A DNA stretch of 64,000 bases. Source: Pedococcus_A sp963730585. Lineage in GTDB: Bacteria > Actinomycetota > Actinomycetes > Actinomycetales > Dermatophilaceae. The position numbers were made by a program, and so were the translations under genes. The stretch lies in the NCBI GenBank assembly GCA_963730585.1, contig CAVSSL010000011.1:310001-374000 (forward strand), written 5' to 3'. Below the pieces are notes generated by a model, which had not been told where the DNA came from, ran no database searches, and saw nothing but the letters and a program-made list of their open reading frames with translations. Positions 38,270 through 50,150 of this stretch are shown one piece after another (within the stretch, counting starts at the first letter, position 1; each line of letters starts with the position of its first letter).

Positions 38270-39470
38270 CCACGGCACCCAGCACCACCGCCGCAACTGC
38301 AACCCTCACCACCAGCCTCCTGCGCGAGCCCGCGGTGCTCGTCCTCGAGGACGGCCGGGTCTTCCGCGGCGAGTCCTACGGCGCGGTCGGCGAGACGGTC
38401 GGCGAGGCGGTCTTCTCGACGGGGATGACCGGCTACCAGGAGACCCTCACCGACCCGAGCTACCACCGGCAGGTCGTCGTCATGACCGCACCGCACGTGG
38501 GGAACACCGGCGTCAACGACGAGGACGACGAGTCGCGCCGGATCTGGGTCGCCGGCTACGTCGTGCGCGACCCCGCGCTGCGGCCGTCCAACTGGCGGTC
38601 TCGACGCACCCTCGAGGACGAGCTGCGCGCGCAGGGCGTGGTCGGCATCTGCGGGATCGACACCCGGGCCCTGACCCGCCACCTGCGCGAGCGGGGTGCG
38701 ATGCGAGTCGGCATCTTCTCCGGCGAGCGGGCCTCGCGGCCCGACGCCGAGCTGGTCGGCACGGTGAAGGAGGCGCCGCAGATGAGTGGCGCCGCCCTGG
38801 CCGCCGAGGTGACCACAACCGAGCCGTACGTCGTGCCGGCGGTGGGGGAGAAGCGTTACACCGTCGCCGCGCTCGACCTCGGCATCAAGGCGATGACCCC
38901 GCAGCTGATGGCCCAGCGCGGCATCGAGGTCCACGTGCTGCCGTGCACCGCGACCTTCGCCGAGATCGAGGCAGTGCAGCCCGACGGCGTCTTCTTCTCC
39001 AACGGGCCCGGCGACCCGGCCGCCACCGAGCACGAGATCGAGGTGCTGCGTGAGGTGCTCGCCGCCCGGATCCCGTTCTTCGGCATCTGCTTCGGCAACC
39101 AGCTGCTCGGGCGAGCCCTCGGCTTCGGCACCTACAAGCTGAAGTACGGCCACCGCGGGATCAACCAGCCGGTGCTGGACAAGGCGACCGGCAAGGTCGA
39201 GGTGACCGCGCACAACCACGGCTTCGCGGTGGACGCCCCGATCGACGGGCCGGTGCCGGCGCCGAGCGACGCCGCCAGCGGCACGGCATACGGACGTGTG
39301 CGGGTCTCGCACGTGTGCCTCAACGACGACGTCGTCGAGGGGCTGGAATGCCTTGACATCCCTGCCTACTCGGTCCAGTACCACCCGGAGGCCGCGGCCG
39401 GTCCGCACGACGCGGCCTACCTCTTCGACCGCTTCACCACCCTCATGGACGACAAGGAAGGTCGCGCCTG

Positions 39471-39471
<1 letters not shown>
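38266..39471 (+). CDS. carA: Carbamoyl-phosphate synthase small subunit
   Basis: Glutaminase subunit that delivers ammonia to CarB. The 401-aa protein has the N-terminal CPSase domain (LEDGRVFRGESYG, FSTGMTGYQETLTDPSY) and a class I amidotransferase domain with nucleophile Cys in FFGICFGNQLLG and the His-x-Glu pair in SVQYHPEAAAGP. A Thr/Ala-rich leader of about 20 residues precedes the fold. GTG 38266 overlaps the upstream stop; carB starts inside its stop (TGATG). Confidence 0.95.
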
Positions 39472-42802
<3,331 letters not shown>

Positions 42803-42806
<4 letters not shown>

Positions 42807-43699
42807 GCACAACCGCCGCACGCCCGGGCGCCGGGGTCGTCCAGGTGACGGGGGAGCTGATCGCCACCCGCCGGGTCGGCGCCTACCACCACCTGACCTT
42901 CGTGGCGCCCGGCCTGGCCGAGCACGCCCGCCCGGGGCAGTTCGTGGCCGTCGCTGTCGGTGGTCCCACGTCGGCCAACCTCCTGCGCCGCTGCTTCTCC
43001 ATCCACCGGGTCAGCCCGTCGGGCACCTACGGCGGCACCGTCGACGTCGTCGTGGCCGCCCACGGACCGGGCACCGAGTGGCTGACGGGGCTGCGGGCGC
43101 ACGACGAGGTCGACATCGTCGGGCCGCTGGGCCGGCCGTTCCCGCTGCCGAAGGAGCCGGTGCCGACGATCCTCGTCGGCGGCGGCTACGGCAGCGCACC
43201 GCTGTTCTGGCTCGCCGAGAGCCTGCGCGAGCGGGGCTGCCGGGTCGAGATGGTCCTCGGGGCGGCGACCGAGTCCCGGCTGTTCGGGGTTGTCGAGGCG
43301 CGTCGCTGCGCCGACGGCGTCACGATCACCACCGACGACGGCTCGCTGGGCCACCGCGGCTGGGTGTCCGACGTGCTGCCCGAGCTGATCCGCAACACGG
43401 GGGCTGGTGTCGTCTACGGCTGCGGACCCATGGGAATGCTGCGCTCCATCACGGAGGTCGCCACCGCCGAGGGTGCCGTCGCCCAGGTGGCGGTCGAGGA
43501 GTCCATGGCCTGCGGTGTCGGCGTGTGCATGACGTGCGTCATGCCGGTGCGCGGGAACGACGGCGTGACCCGCATGGTGCGCTCGTGCGTCGAGGGACCG
43601 GTCTTCCGCGGCGACCGAGTCCGGTGGGAGTCGTTCGAGAACGGGTACTGCACGGTGCCGGCCGACGCGCTAGGCGCGCCGAAGGAGGGGGGTCACTGA
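42803..43699 (+). CDS. pyrK: Dihydroorotate dehydrogenase B electron-transfer subunit
   Basis: A 298-aa FAD/[2Fe-2S] subunit that passes electrons from PyrD to NAD. The FAD domain has LLRRCFSIHRV; the NAD site has TILVGGGYGSAPLFWLAE; the iron-sulfur Cys residues appear in ESMACGVGVCMTCVMPV and VRSCVEGPVF. Presence of pyrK directly before a class 1B pyrD shows NAD-linked rather than quinone-linked dihydroorotate oxidation. GTGA overlap with carB. Confidence 0.92.
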
Positions 43700-44781
43700 T
43701 GGGCGTCTTCGGAAGCACCCGGCTGCCCGGCCTCGGCACGAAGACGCGGCCGGAGGCGACGCACCACGGCCACTCGGTCTCCGACGCCGCCGACGACGCG
43801 GCCGCGCGAGGTGCGGACCCGGCGCCCGCCGTGGACATGTCGGTCGACCTCGCGGGTGCCGTGCTGCCCAGCCCGATGATGACGGCCTCCGGCTGCGCGG
43901 CCAACGGCAAGGAGCTGCACCGCTTCTTCGACGTCACCGAGCTGGGCGCGTTCGTCACCAAGTCGGTGATGGCCGAGCCCCGGTCCGGGCGTGGCACCCC
44001 GCGCATGGCCGAGACGCCGTCGGGGATGCTCAACTCGATCGGCCTGCAGGGGCCGGGCATCAGGGCCTTCGTCGCGAACGACCTGCCGTGGCTGAAGAAG
44101 GCCGGCGCCCGCGCCATGGTCTCGATCGCCGGCTCGACCAGTGGCGAGTTCGCCGACGTGGCGGCCACGCTGCGGGCGAGCGATGCCTTCGACGCCGTCG
44201 TCGGCGTCGAGGTCAACATCTCCTGCCCCAACGTCGCGAACCGCGGCCTCGTCTTCGCGTGCGACCCGCACGCCTCGGCCAAGGTCGTCGCCCTGGTCCG
44301 CGAGCAGCTGCCGCGCGACATCCCGATCTTCGCCAAGCTGACCCCGGACGTGACCGACATCGTGACCATCGCCCAGGCGGCGGTGAAGGCCGGCGCCGAC
44401 GGACTGACGATGATCAACACGCTGCTCGGCATGGTCATCGACACCGACCTGCTGCGCCCGCAGCTCGGCGGGGTCACCGGCGGGCTCTCCGGCCCGGCGG
44501 TCCGGCCGGTCGCGGTGCGCGCGGTGTGGCAGGTGCGCGCCGCGATGCTCCAGGGGCGGCTCCCGTTCGTGCCGATCATCGGCGTCGGGGGAGTGCGCAC
44601 CGGTCGTGACGCCCTCGAGCTCGTGGCCGCCGGCGCCAGCGCCGTGCAGGTCGGCACCGCCACGTTCAACGACCCGACCGCTCCGGTGCGAGTCGGGCGC
44701 GAGCTGCGAGAGCTGCTGCAGCACAAGGGGTTCGCCCGCTTCACAGACGTGGTGGGCATCGCACACGAGAGGGTGGGGTAG
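43699..44781 (+). CDS. pyrD: Dihydroorotate dehydrogenase, class 1B catalytic subunit
   Basis: A 360-aa FMN enzyme. An unusual disordered, His/Asp/Ala-rich N-terminal extension of about 45 residues precedes the barrel (VDLAGAVLPSPMMTASGCAANG). Active-site Cys lies in VEVNISCPNVANRG, and the FMN phosphate site in GVGGVRTGRDALELVAAGASAVQVGTA (key part). Class 1B is supported by Cys (not Ser) at the base position and by pyrK upstream. The start overlaps the pyrK stop by one base; a start nearer the barrel is possible but no better site is seen. Confidence 0.94.
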   Translation: MGVFGSTRLPGLGTKTRPEATHHGHSVSDAADDAAARGADPAPAVDMSVDLAGAVLPSPMMTASGCAANGKELHRFFDVTELGAFVTKSVMAEPRSGRGTPRMAETPSGMLNSIGLQGPGIRAFVANDLPWLKKAGARAMVSIAGSTSGEFADVAATLRASDAFDAVVGVEVNISCPNVANRGLVFACDPHASAKVVALVREQLPRDIPIFAKLTPDVTDIVTIAQAAVKAGADGLTMINTLLGMVIDTDLLRPQLGGVTGGLSGPAVRPVAVRAVWQVRAAMLQGRLPFVPIIGVGGVRTGRDALELVAAGASAVQVGTATFNDPTAPVRVGRELRELLQHKGFARFTDVVGIAHERVG

Positions 44782-45666
44782 ATGGCAGACGACGAGACCA
44801 CCGAGGTGACGCCGGAGCGCCAGAGCTTCGGCGAACGCCTGAGCGCGGCGATGGCCGAGCACGGGCCGCTGTGCGTCGGCATCGACCCGCACCCGGGCCT
44901 GTTCGACCACTGGGACCTCCCGCACACGGCGAAGGGCCTGGAGCGGTTCACCATGAGCTGCGTCGAGGCCTTCGGCGGCACCGTCGCCGCTGTGAAGCCG
45001 CAGTCGGCCTTCTACGAGCAGTTCGGGTCGGCGGGGATCGCGGTGCTCGAGAAGGCGCTGGCCGCCCTGCGTGACGCCGGCACCCTGACAGTGCTCGACG
45101 CCAAACGCGGTGACATCGGGTCGACCATGGCCGCCTATGCCATGGCCTACCTCTCCGACCACGCGCCGCTGCGTGCGGACGCCGTGACCCTCAGCCCGTA
45201 CCTGGGGTACGGCTCCCTGCGGCCTGCCATCGACACCGCGCTGGGCACCGGTCGCGGCGTCTTCGTGCTCGCGCTGACCTCCAACCCCGAGGGGGCCTCC
45301 GTGCAGCACGCGGGTGGGCCGGGTGCGTCCGTGGCGGGGGGAGTCGTGGCAGCGGTTCGCGAGGACAACCACAAGGCTGCCCGCAAGGGCCAGCTCGGCA
45401 GCGTCGGCATGGTCGTGGGGGCCACGACCGGCAGCGCCGTCGAGCACCTCCAGCTCGACCTCGCCTCGGCGAACGCACCGCTGCTCGCGCCGGGCATCGG
45501 CGCGCAGGGAGGCACGGCCGAGGACCTGCGCCGGGTCTTCGGCTCCGCCCTTCCGGGCGTGCTCGCGGCCTCGAGCCGCGAGGTGCTCGCGGCCGGCCCC
45601 GGCGTGGCCGCCCTGCGCACCCGCGCGCGGGAGACCGCCGAGGTCCTGCGGGAGATGCTCGCCTAG
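44782..45666 (+). CDS. pyrF: Orotidine 5'-phosphate decarboxylase (type 2)
   Basis: Last step to UMP. The 294-aa protein is the long type 2 form common in actinobacteria: LCVGIDPHPGL, AVKPQSAFYEQFG, and the catalytic Lys-Asp set in VLDAKRGDIGSTMAAYA, with phosphate-binding GSVGMVVGATTG and LLAPGIGAQGG. ATG directly follows the pyrD stop. Confidence 0.95.
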   Translation: MADDETTEVTPERQSFGERLSAAMAEHGPLCVGIDPHPGLFDHWDLPHTAKGLERFTMSCVEAFGGTVAAVKPQSAFYEQFGSAGIAVLEKALAALRDAGTLTVLDAKRGDIGSTMAAYAMAYLSDHAPLRADAVTLSPYLGYGSLRPAIDTALGTGRGVFVLALTSNPEGASVQHAGGPGASVAGGVVAAVREDNHKAARKGQLGSVGMVVGATTGSAVEHLQLDLASANAPLLAPGIGAQGGTAEDLRRVFGSALPGVLAASSREVLAAGPGVAALRTRARETAEVLREMLA

Positions 45667-46149
45667 ATGCTGGTGCCCACCCGAGCGCGGCGGTCCCTGG
45701 CAGTCGTCGGGGCCCTCGCCGCGACCCTGTCGGCTGCCGGCTGCGGTGGCTACGACCGCGACGCCTACTGCGCAGCGGTGCGGGAGGTCCGCCAGCCGGC
45801 CGAGCTCGGCGGCTCGACGTCCGGCGACGACTCCCTGGCAGATGACGGCGTGGCAGACGACGGCGTGGCAGACGACGGCGTCGGACCGGCCAGCCCGACC
45901 ACCGAGGACGACGCCGCCCTGCGCGCCTACCTGGAGCAGGTGCGTGGCCTGGAGGATCTGGCGCCGCGCGAGGACGAGGAGCAGTGGCAGACGCTGCGGG
46001 AGGGCCTGGAGTCGGTCATGACCGAGGGTCGTGTCGACGTCGACAAGGTCGAGAAGGCCCAGCGACAGCTCACCCTGATGGCCCAGGCGGCGGACACGCT
46101 CGACACCAGCCTGGTCGGCGAGTGCGGGGTCGGTCTCAGTGACGGCTGA
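45667..46149 (+). CDS. Small lipoprotein at the end of the pyr operon, with ADDGV repeats
   Basis: A 160-aa protein with a lipobox (ALAATLSAAGC, Cys near residue 28), so predicted to be anchored to the outer face of the membrane. Residues about 58-72 are ADDGV repeated three times, coded by a 15-bp tandem repeat (45838-45882). The remainder is helical (AALRAYLEQVRGLEDLAP, VDVDKVEKAQRQL). Two Cys near the N-terminus (GCGGYDRDAYC) and one near the end may pair. ATG directly follows pyrF. Function unknown. Confidence 0.65.
   Translation: MLVPTRARRSLAVVGALAATLSAAGCGGYDRDAYCAAVREVRQPAELGGSTSGDDSLADDGVADDGVADDGVGPASPTTEDDAALRAYLEQVRGLEDLAPREDEEQWQTLREGLESVMTEGRVDVDKVEKAQRQLTLMAQAADTLDTSLVGECGVGLSDG
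45838..45882. repeat. 15-bp coding tandem repeat, three copies
   Basis: GCAGAYGACGGCGTG repeats three times (last copy ends GTC), coding ADDGV each time. Copy number changes would keep the frame. Confidence 0.88.
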
Positions 46150-46247
46150 GACCTCGGCTGGCACGTGGGTCGGGACGGCTGGCTGGGACGGTCGGCGGGG
46201 TCAGCTGGAAGTGGACTCCCGGGAGGCGCGAGGCCGCCCGACATTGC

Positions 46248-46253
46248 TAGAGT
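46248..46253 (+). promoter_or_regulatory. -10 box TAGAGT of mihF
   Basis: TAGAGT lies 55 bases before the mihF GTG, giving a leader of about 48 bases with GAGGAG as ribosome-binding site. It marks the start of the mihF-gmk unit after the pyr operon. Confidence 0.55.
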
Positions 46254-46308
46254 CGCAAGCCAGCCCAAGCCATGCGGCTGTCGCCGCCCTGACCGAGGAG
46301 TTCTGACC

Positions 46309-46626
46309 GTGGCCCTTCCCCCGCTGACCCCGGAGCAGAGGGCAGCAGCCCTGGAAAAGGCCGCGGTCGCCCGCCGCGAGCGAGCGGCGGTGAAGAACCG
46401 GCTCAAGTACGCCCAGGGATCCCTGAAGGACGTCATCGCCGACGGCAAGGACAACGACGTCGTGGGCAAGATGAAGGTCTCGGCGCTGCTCGAGTCGATG
46501 CCGGGCGTCGGCCGCGTCCGGGCGCGCCAGATCATGGAGGAGGTCGGCATCTCCGAGAGCCGGCGCGTGCGCGGTCTGGGCCAGAACCAGATCTCCGCCC
46601 TGCTCTCCCGCTTCGACCAGGCGTGA
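46309..46626 (+). CDS. mihF: Integration host factor, actinobacterial type (mIHF)
   Basis: A 105-aa nucleoid-associated DNA-binding protein, unrelated to enterobacterial IHF. A basic helical N-terminus (LTPEQRAAALEKAAVARRER) leads to a helix-two-turn-helix/S13-like core VSALLESMPGVGRVRARQIMEEVGI and NQISALLSRFDQA. Its place before gmk-rpoZ-coaBC-metK is the standard actinobacterial one. GTG 46309 with GAGGAG eight bases upstream. Confidence 0.92.
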   Translation: MALPPLTPEQRAAALEKAAVARRERAAVKNRLKYAQGSLKDVIADGKDNDVVGKMKVSALLESMPGVGRVRARQIMEEVGISESRRVRGLGQNQISALLSRFDQA

Positions 46627-47183
46627 GCCACCCGCACCGTCTGGTCGTCCTCGCCGGGCCGACCGCAGTCGGCAAGGGCACGATCGCGGCCTACATCCGC
46701 GAGCACTTCCCCGAGGTGTGGCTGTCCGTCTCCGCCACGACGCGGGTGCCACGGCCGGGGGAGCGCGACGGGGTGCACTACCACTTCGTCGACGAGGCCG
46801 AGTTCGAGCGCATGCGCGAGGCCGGTGAGCTCCTCGAGTGGGCCGTCGTCCACGGGCGCGCGAGCTACGGCACTCCGCGCAAGCCGGTCGAGCAGGCGCT
46901 GGCCGAAGGTCGCATGGCCCTGCTGGAGATCGACCTCCAGGGCGCCCGCCAGGTGCGGGAGGCCATGCCCGAGGCGTTCTTCGTGTTCCTGGCCCCGCCG
47001 AGCTGGGACGAGCTGGTCCGCCGCCTCGTCGGCCGGGGCACCGAGGACGCGGAAGAGCGCGAGGCCCGGTTGGCCACCGCCCGGCGCGAGCTGGAGGCGG
47101 CCACGGAGTTCGACGTCACCATCGTCAACGACGAGGTTCGGCATGCGGCGGAACAGCTCGTATCATTGATGCGGACCCACTGA
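46623..47183 (+). CDS. gmk: Guanylate kinase
   Basis: Phosphorylates GMP. The 186-aa protein has the P-loop GPTAVGKGT, the GMP-binding SVSATTRVPRPGERDGVHYHF, and LLEIDLQGARQV. It starts with GTG overlapping the mihF stop (GTGA). Confidence 0.94.
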   Translation: MSHPHRLVVLAGPTAVGKGTIAAYIREHFPEVWLSVSATTRVPRPGERDGVHYHFVDEAEFERMREAGELLEWAVVHGRASYGTPRKPVEQALAEGRMALLEIDLQGARQVREAMPEAFFVFLAPPSWDELVRRLVGRGTEDAEEREARLATARRELEAATEFDVTIVNDEVRHAAEQLVSLMRTH

Positions 47184-47215
47184 CCTACATCACATCAACA
47201 GAACTGAGAGCCACC

Positions 47216-47479
47216 GTGTCTGGAACCGTCGCCAACCCCATCGGCATCACCAACCCGCCGATCGACGACCTCCTGGAGAAGGCGGACTCCAAGTACGCCC
47301 TGGTCATCTACTCGGCCAAGCGCGCCCGCCAGATCAACGCGTACTACTCCCAGCTCCAGGAGGGCCTGCTCGAGTACGTCGGCCCGCTCGTCGACGCCCA
47401 GGTCCACGAGAAGCCGATGTCGATCGCGCTGCGCGAGATCAACCAGGGCCTGCTCACCTCCGAGCCCATCGAGAGCTGA
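47216..47479 (+). CDS. rpoZ: RNA polymerase omega subunit
   Basis: An 87-aa omega subunit that stabilises beta-prime. Family motif: PPIDDLLEKADSKYALVIYSAKRARQINAYY, of which the central part is diagnostic, with a C-terminal KPMSIALREINQG. GTG 47216. A TATCAT at 47161-47166, inside the end of gmk, could be a separate promoter. Confidence 0.92.
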   Translation: MSGTVANPIGITNPPIDDLLEKADSKYALVIYSAKRARQINAYYSQLQEGLLEYVGPLVDAQVHEKPMSIALREINQGLLTSEPIES

Positions 47480-47514
47480 CGGACGGGGACCGCGGGGGCT
47501 GAGGGCACACCGGC

Positions 47515-48792
47515 GTGCGCATCGTCCTGGGGGTCAGCGGGGGCATCGCGGCCTACAAGGCCTGTTCCCTCCTTCGCCTGTTCACCGAGGCCGGGCACGA
47601 CGTCACCGTCGTGCCGACCGCCTCGGCCCTGCAGTTCGTCGGCGCCCCCACCTGGGCGGCGCTGTCCGGCAAGCCGGTCCAGACCGACGTCTGGACGTCG
47701 GTCCACGAGGTCCCGCACGTGCGGCTCGGGCAGAACGCCGACCTCGTCGTCGTGGCCCCCGCCACCGCTGACCTCCTCGCGAAGGCCGCGGCGGGCATGG
47801 CCGACGACCTCCTCACGACCACGCTGCTGACCGCCCGCTGCCCGGTGGTCATGGCCCCGGCGATGCACACCGAGATGTGGGAGCACGCCGCCACGCAGGC
47901 CAACGTCGCCACCCTCAGCGAACGCGGCGTCCACGTGATCCCGCCTGCCTCCGGACGGCTGACCGGCGCCGACACCGGTCCCGGCCGCCTGCCCGAGCCG
48001 GAGGAGCTGTATGCCGTGTGCGAGCGGATGCTCGCCCACCGCCACTTCGGGCCTGACGGGCCGGGGACCCAGCCCGGCGGCATACCGGAGAACGCCGCGT
48101 CAGCGGCGCTGCCGCTCGCCGGCCGTCACGTCGTCGTCTCGGCGGGCGGCACCCGGGAACCGCTCGACCCGGTGCGGTTCCTCGGCAACCGCTCGTCCGG
48201 CAAGCAGGGCTACGCCCTGGCCGCGGTGGCCGCCGAGCGTGGCGCGGCGGTCACCCTCGTCGCCGCCAACACGTCGCTGTCGGCGCCCGCAGGCGTGACG
48301 GTCGTGCCGGTGCAGACCGCCCTCGAGCTCCAGGAGGCCGTCGGCAAGGCGGCCGAGGACGCCGACGTGGTGGTCATGGCGGCAGCTGTGGCCGACTTCC
48401 GCCCGGCCAGCTACGCGGGCAGCAAGATCAAGAAGACGCACGACCCGGCCGCGCCCGACCAGGCGCCGACGATCGAGCTGGTCCGCAACCCCGACATCCT
48501 CGCCGAGCTGGTGGCAGGCCGCGGCGACGAGGCCTCGCCCGTCATCGTGGGTTTTGCCGCCGAGACCGGCGACGAGGTGGGGTCCGTGCTCGACCACGGG
48601 CGCGCGAAGCTGGCCCGCAAGGGCTGCGACCTGCTGGTGGTCAACGAGGTGGGGGAGACCAAGACCTTCGGCCAGGACCAGAACACCGTGCACATCCTGC
48701 GGCAGGGCTCCTCCCACGTCGTCGACGCCGGTCCGGCCTCGAAGACAGTCGTCGCGGCCGCGGTGTGGGATGCCGTGCAGCAGATCCTGTAG
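47515..48792 (+). CDS. coaBC: Bifunctional phosphopantothenoylcysteine decarboxylase/synthetase
   Basis: Two consecutive CoA steps. The 425-aa fusion has the CoaC flavin domain first (VLGVSGGIAAYKACSLLR, active-site His in HEVPHVRLG, PAMHTEMW substrate clamp) and CoaB after about residue 200 (SAGGTREPLDPVRFLGNRSSGK, dimer and CTP motifs AAAVADFRPA and SKIKK). The two domains are joined by a Gly/Pro-rich linker. GTG 47515. Confidence 0.94.
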   Translation: MRIVLGVSGGIAAYKACSLLRLFTEAGHDVTVVPTASALQFVGAPTWAALSGKPVQTDVWTSVHEVPHVRLGQNADLVVVAPATADLLAKAAAGMADDLLTTTLLTARCPVVMAPAMHTEMWEHAATQANVATLSERGVHVIPPASGRLTGADTGPGRLPEPEELYAVCERMLAHRHFGPDGPGTQPGGIPENAASAALPLAGRHVVVSAGGTREPLDPVRFLGNRSSGKQGYALAAVAAERGAAVTLVAANTSLSAPAGVTVVPVQTALELQEAVGKAAEDADVVVMAAAVADFRPASYAGSKIKKTHDPAAPDQAPTIELVRNPDILAELVAGRGDEASPVIVGFAAETGDEVGSVLDHGRAKLARKGCDLLVVNEVGETKTFGQDQNTVHILRQGSSHVVDAGPASKTVVAAAVWDAVQQIL

Positions 48793-48799
48793 GCACGGC

Positions 48800-48805
48800 T
48801 AGACT
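48800..48805 (+). promoter_or_regulatory. -10 box TAGACT of metK
   Basis: TAGACT lies 70 bases before the metK GTG. The leader of about 64 bases has a perfect 12-base palindrome GCCCGCGCGGGC (48813-48824) and the ribosome-binding site GAAGGAGA (48862-48869). I see no SAM-riboswitch core. Confidence 0.5.
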
Positions 48806-48875
48806 CGCCGGAGCCCGCGCGGGCCACCCCCTGCGCCGGTGAAGCCAGCAGCCGCTGCCACGAAGGAGATACCGG

Positions 48876-50096
48876 GTGTCCGCACGCCTGTTCACGTCCG
48901 AGTCCGTCACCGAGGGACACCCCGACAAGATCTGTGACCAGATCTCGGACTCGATCCTCGACGCCATGCTCGAGCAGGACCCCGGCAGCCGCGTCGCCGT
49001 CGAGACCATGGTCACGACGGGTCTGGTGCACGTGGCGGGCGAAGTGACCACCGAGGCGTACGTCGAGATCCCGCGCATCGTGCGCGACACCGTCCTGGCC
49101 ATCGGCTACGACTCGTCCACCAAGGGCTTCGACGGCGAGTCCTGCGGGGTGGAGGTGTCCATCGGCCAGCAGAGCCCGGACATCGCCCAGGGCGTCGACA
49201 CCGCCTACGAGAACCGCACCGGCGGCTACGACCCGCTCGACAAGCAGGGCGCCGGCGACCAGGGCCTGATGTTCGGCTTCGCCTGCGAGGACACCCCCGA
49301 GCTGATGCCGCTGCCGATCTTCCTCGCGCACCGGCTCTCCGAGCGCCTCACCGCGGTCCGCAAGGCCGGCGAGGTGCCCTACCTCCGTCCCGACGGCAAG
49401 ACGCAGGTCACCATCGAGTACGACGGCGACCGCGCCGTCCGCCTCGACACCGTGGTGCTCTCCACCCAGCACGCTGCCGACGTCTCGCTCGACGACCTGC
49501 TGACGCCGGACATCGAGCACCACGTCATCCGCCCGGTGCTCGAGGAGCTCGCCGACCACGGCACCGACCTCGACGTCTCGCGGTACCGCTCCCTGATCAA
49601 CCCGACCGGCCGCTTCGAGATCGGCGGCCCGATGGGCGACGCCGGTCTCACCGGCCGCAAGATCATCGTCGACACCTACGGCGGCATGTCCCGCCACGGT
49701 GGCGGCGCCTTCTCGGGCAAGGACCCGTCGAAGGTGGACCGCTCGGCCGCCTACGCGATGCGCTGGGTCGCCAAGAACGTCGTCGCCGCCGGCCTGGCCC
49801 GCCGCTGCGAGGTGCAGGTGGCGTACGCCATCGGCAAGGCCCAGCCGGTGGGGCTCTACGTCGAGACCTTCGGCACCGAGAGCGTGCCGGTGGACAAGAT
49901 CCAGAAGGCGATCTCGACCGTCTTCGACCTGCGCCCGCTGGCGATCGTCGAGGACCTCGACCTGCTCCGCCCGATCTACAAGCCGACCGCCGCCTACGGG
50001 CACTTCGGCCGCACCCACGCCGACGGCGTCTCCAACGCCTTCACCTGGGAGCGCACCAACCGCGTTGAGCAGCTCCAGCGGGCGGCCAAGGACTGA
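48876..50096 (+). CDS. metK: S-adenosylmethionine synthetase
   Basis: Makes SAM from methionine and ATP. The 406-aa protein has the signatures FTSESVTEGHPDKICDQISDS, GAGDQGLMFGFA and GGGAFSGKDPSKVDRSAAY. GTG 48876 with GAAGGAGA upstream. Intact. Confidence 0.96.
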   Translation: MSARLFTSESVTEGHPDKICDQISDSILDAMLEQDPGSRVAVETMVTTGLVHVAGEVTTEAYVEIPRIVRDTVLAIGYDSSTKGFDGESCGVEVSIGQQSPDIAQGVDTAYENRTGGYDPLDKQGAGDQGLMFGFACEDTPELMPLPIFLAHRLSERLTAVRKAGEVPYLRPDGKTQVTIEYDGDRAVRLDTVVLSTQHAADVSLDDLLTPDIEHHVIRPVLEELADHGTDLDVSRYRSLINPTGRFEIGGPMGDAGLTGRKIIVDTYGGMSRHGGGAFSGKDPSKVDRSAAYAMRWVAKNVVAAGLARRCEVQVAYAIGKAQPVGLYVETFGTESVPVDKIQKAISTVFDLRPLAIVEDLDLLRPIYKPTAAYGHFGRTHADGVSNAFTWERTNRVEQLQRAAKD

Positions 50097-50138
50097 CCGT
50101 CGGGACCGCCCTCACGACGGGCCGTCAGGGCTCCCCGC

Positions 50139-50144
50139 TAGGTT
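50139..50144 (+). promoter_or_regulatory. -10 box TAGGTT, leaderless start of priA
   Basis: TAGGTT ends six bases before the GTG at 50151, and no ribosome-binding site precedes that codon. This favours GTG 50151 over the in-frame ATG at 50160. Confidence 0.5.
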
Positions 50145-50150
50145 CACGGC

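Noticed and set aside
48806..48875. Possible SAM riboswitch upstream of metK
   Set aside because: The leader is only about 64 bases; the palindrome GCCCGCGCGGGC is present but none of the conserved SAM-riboswitch core segments can be found.
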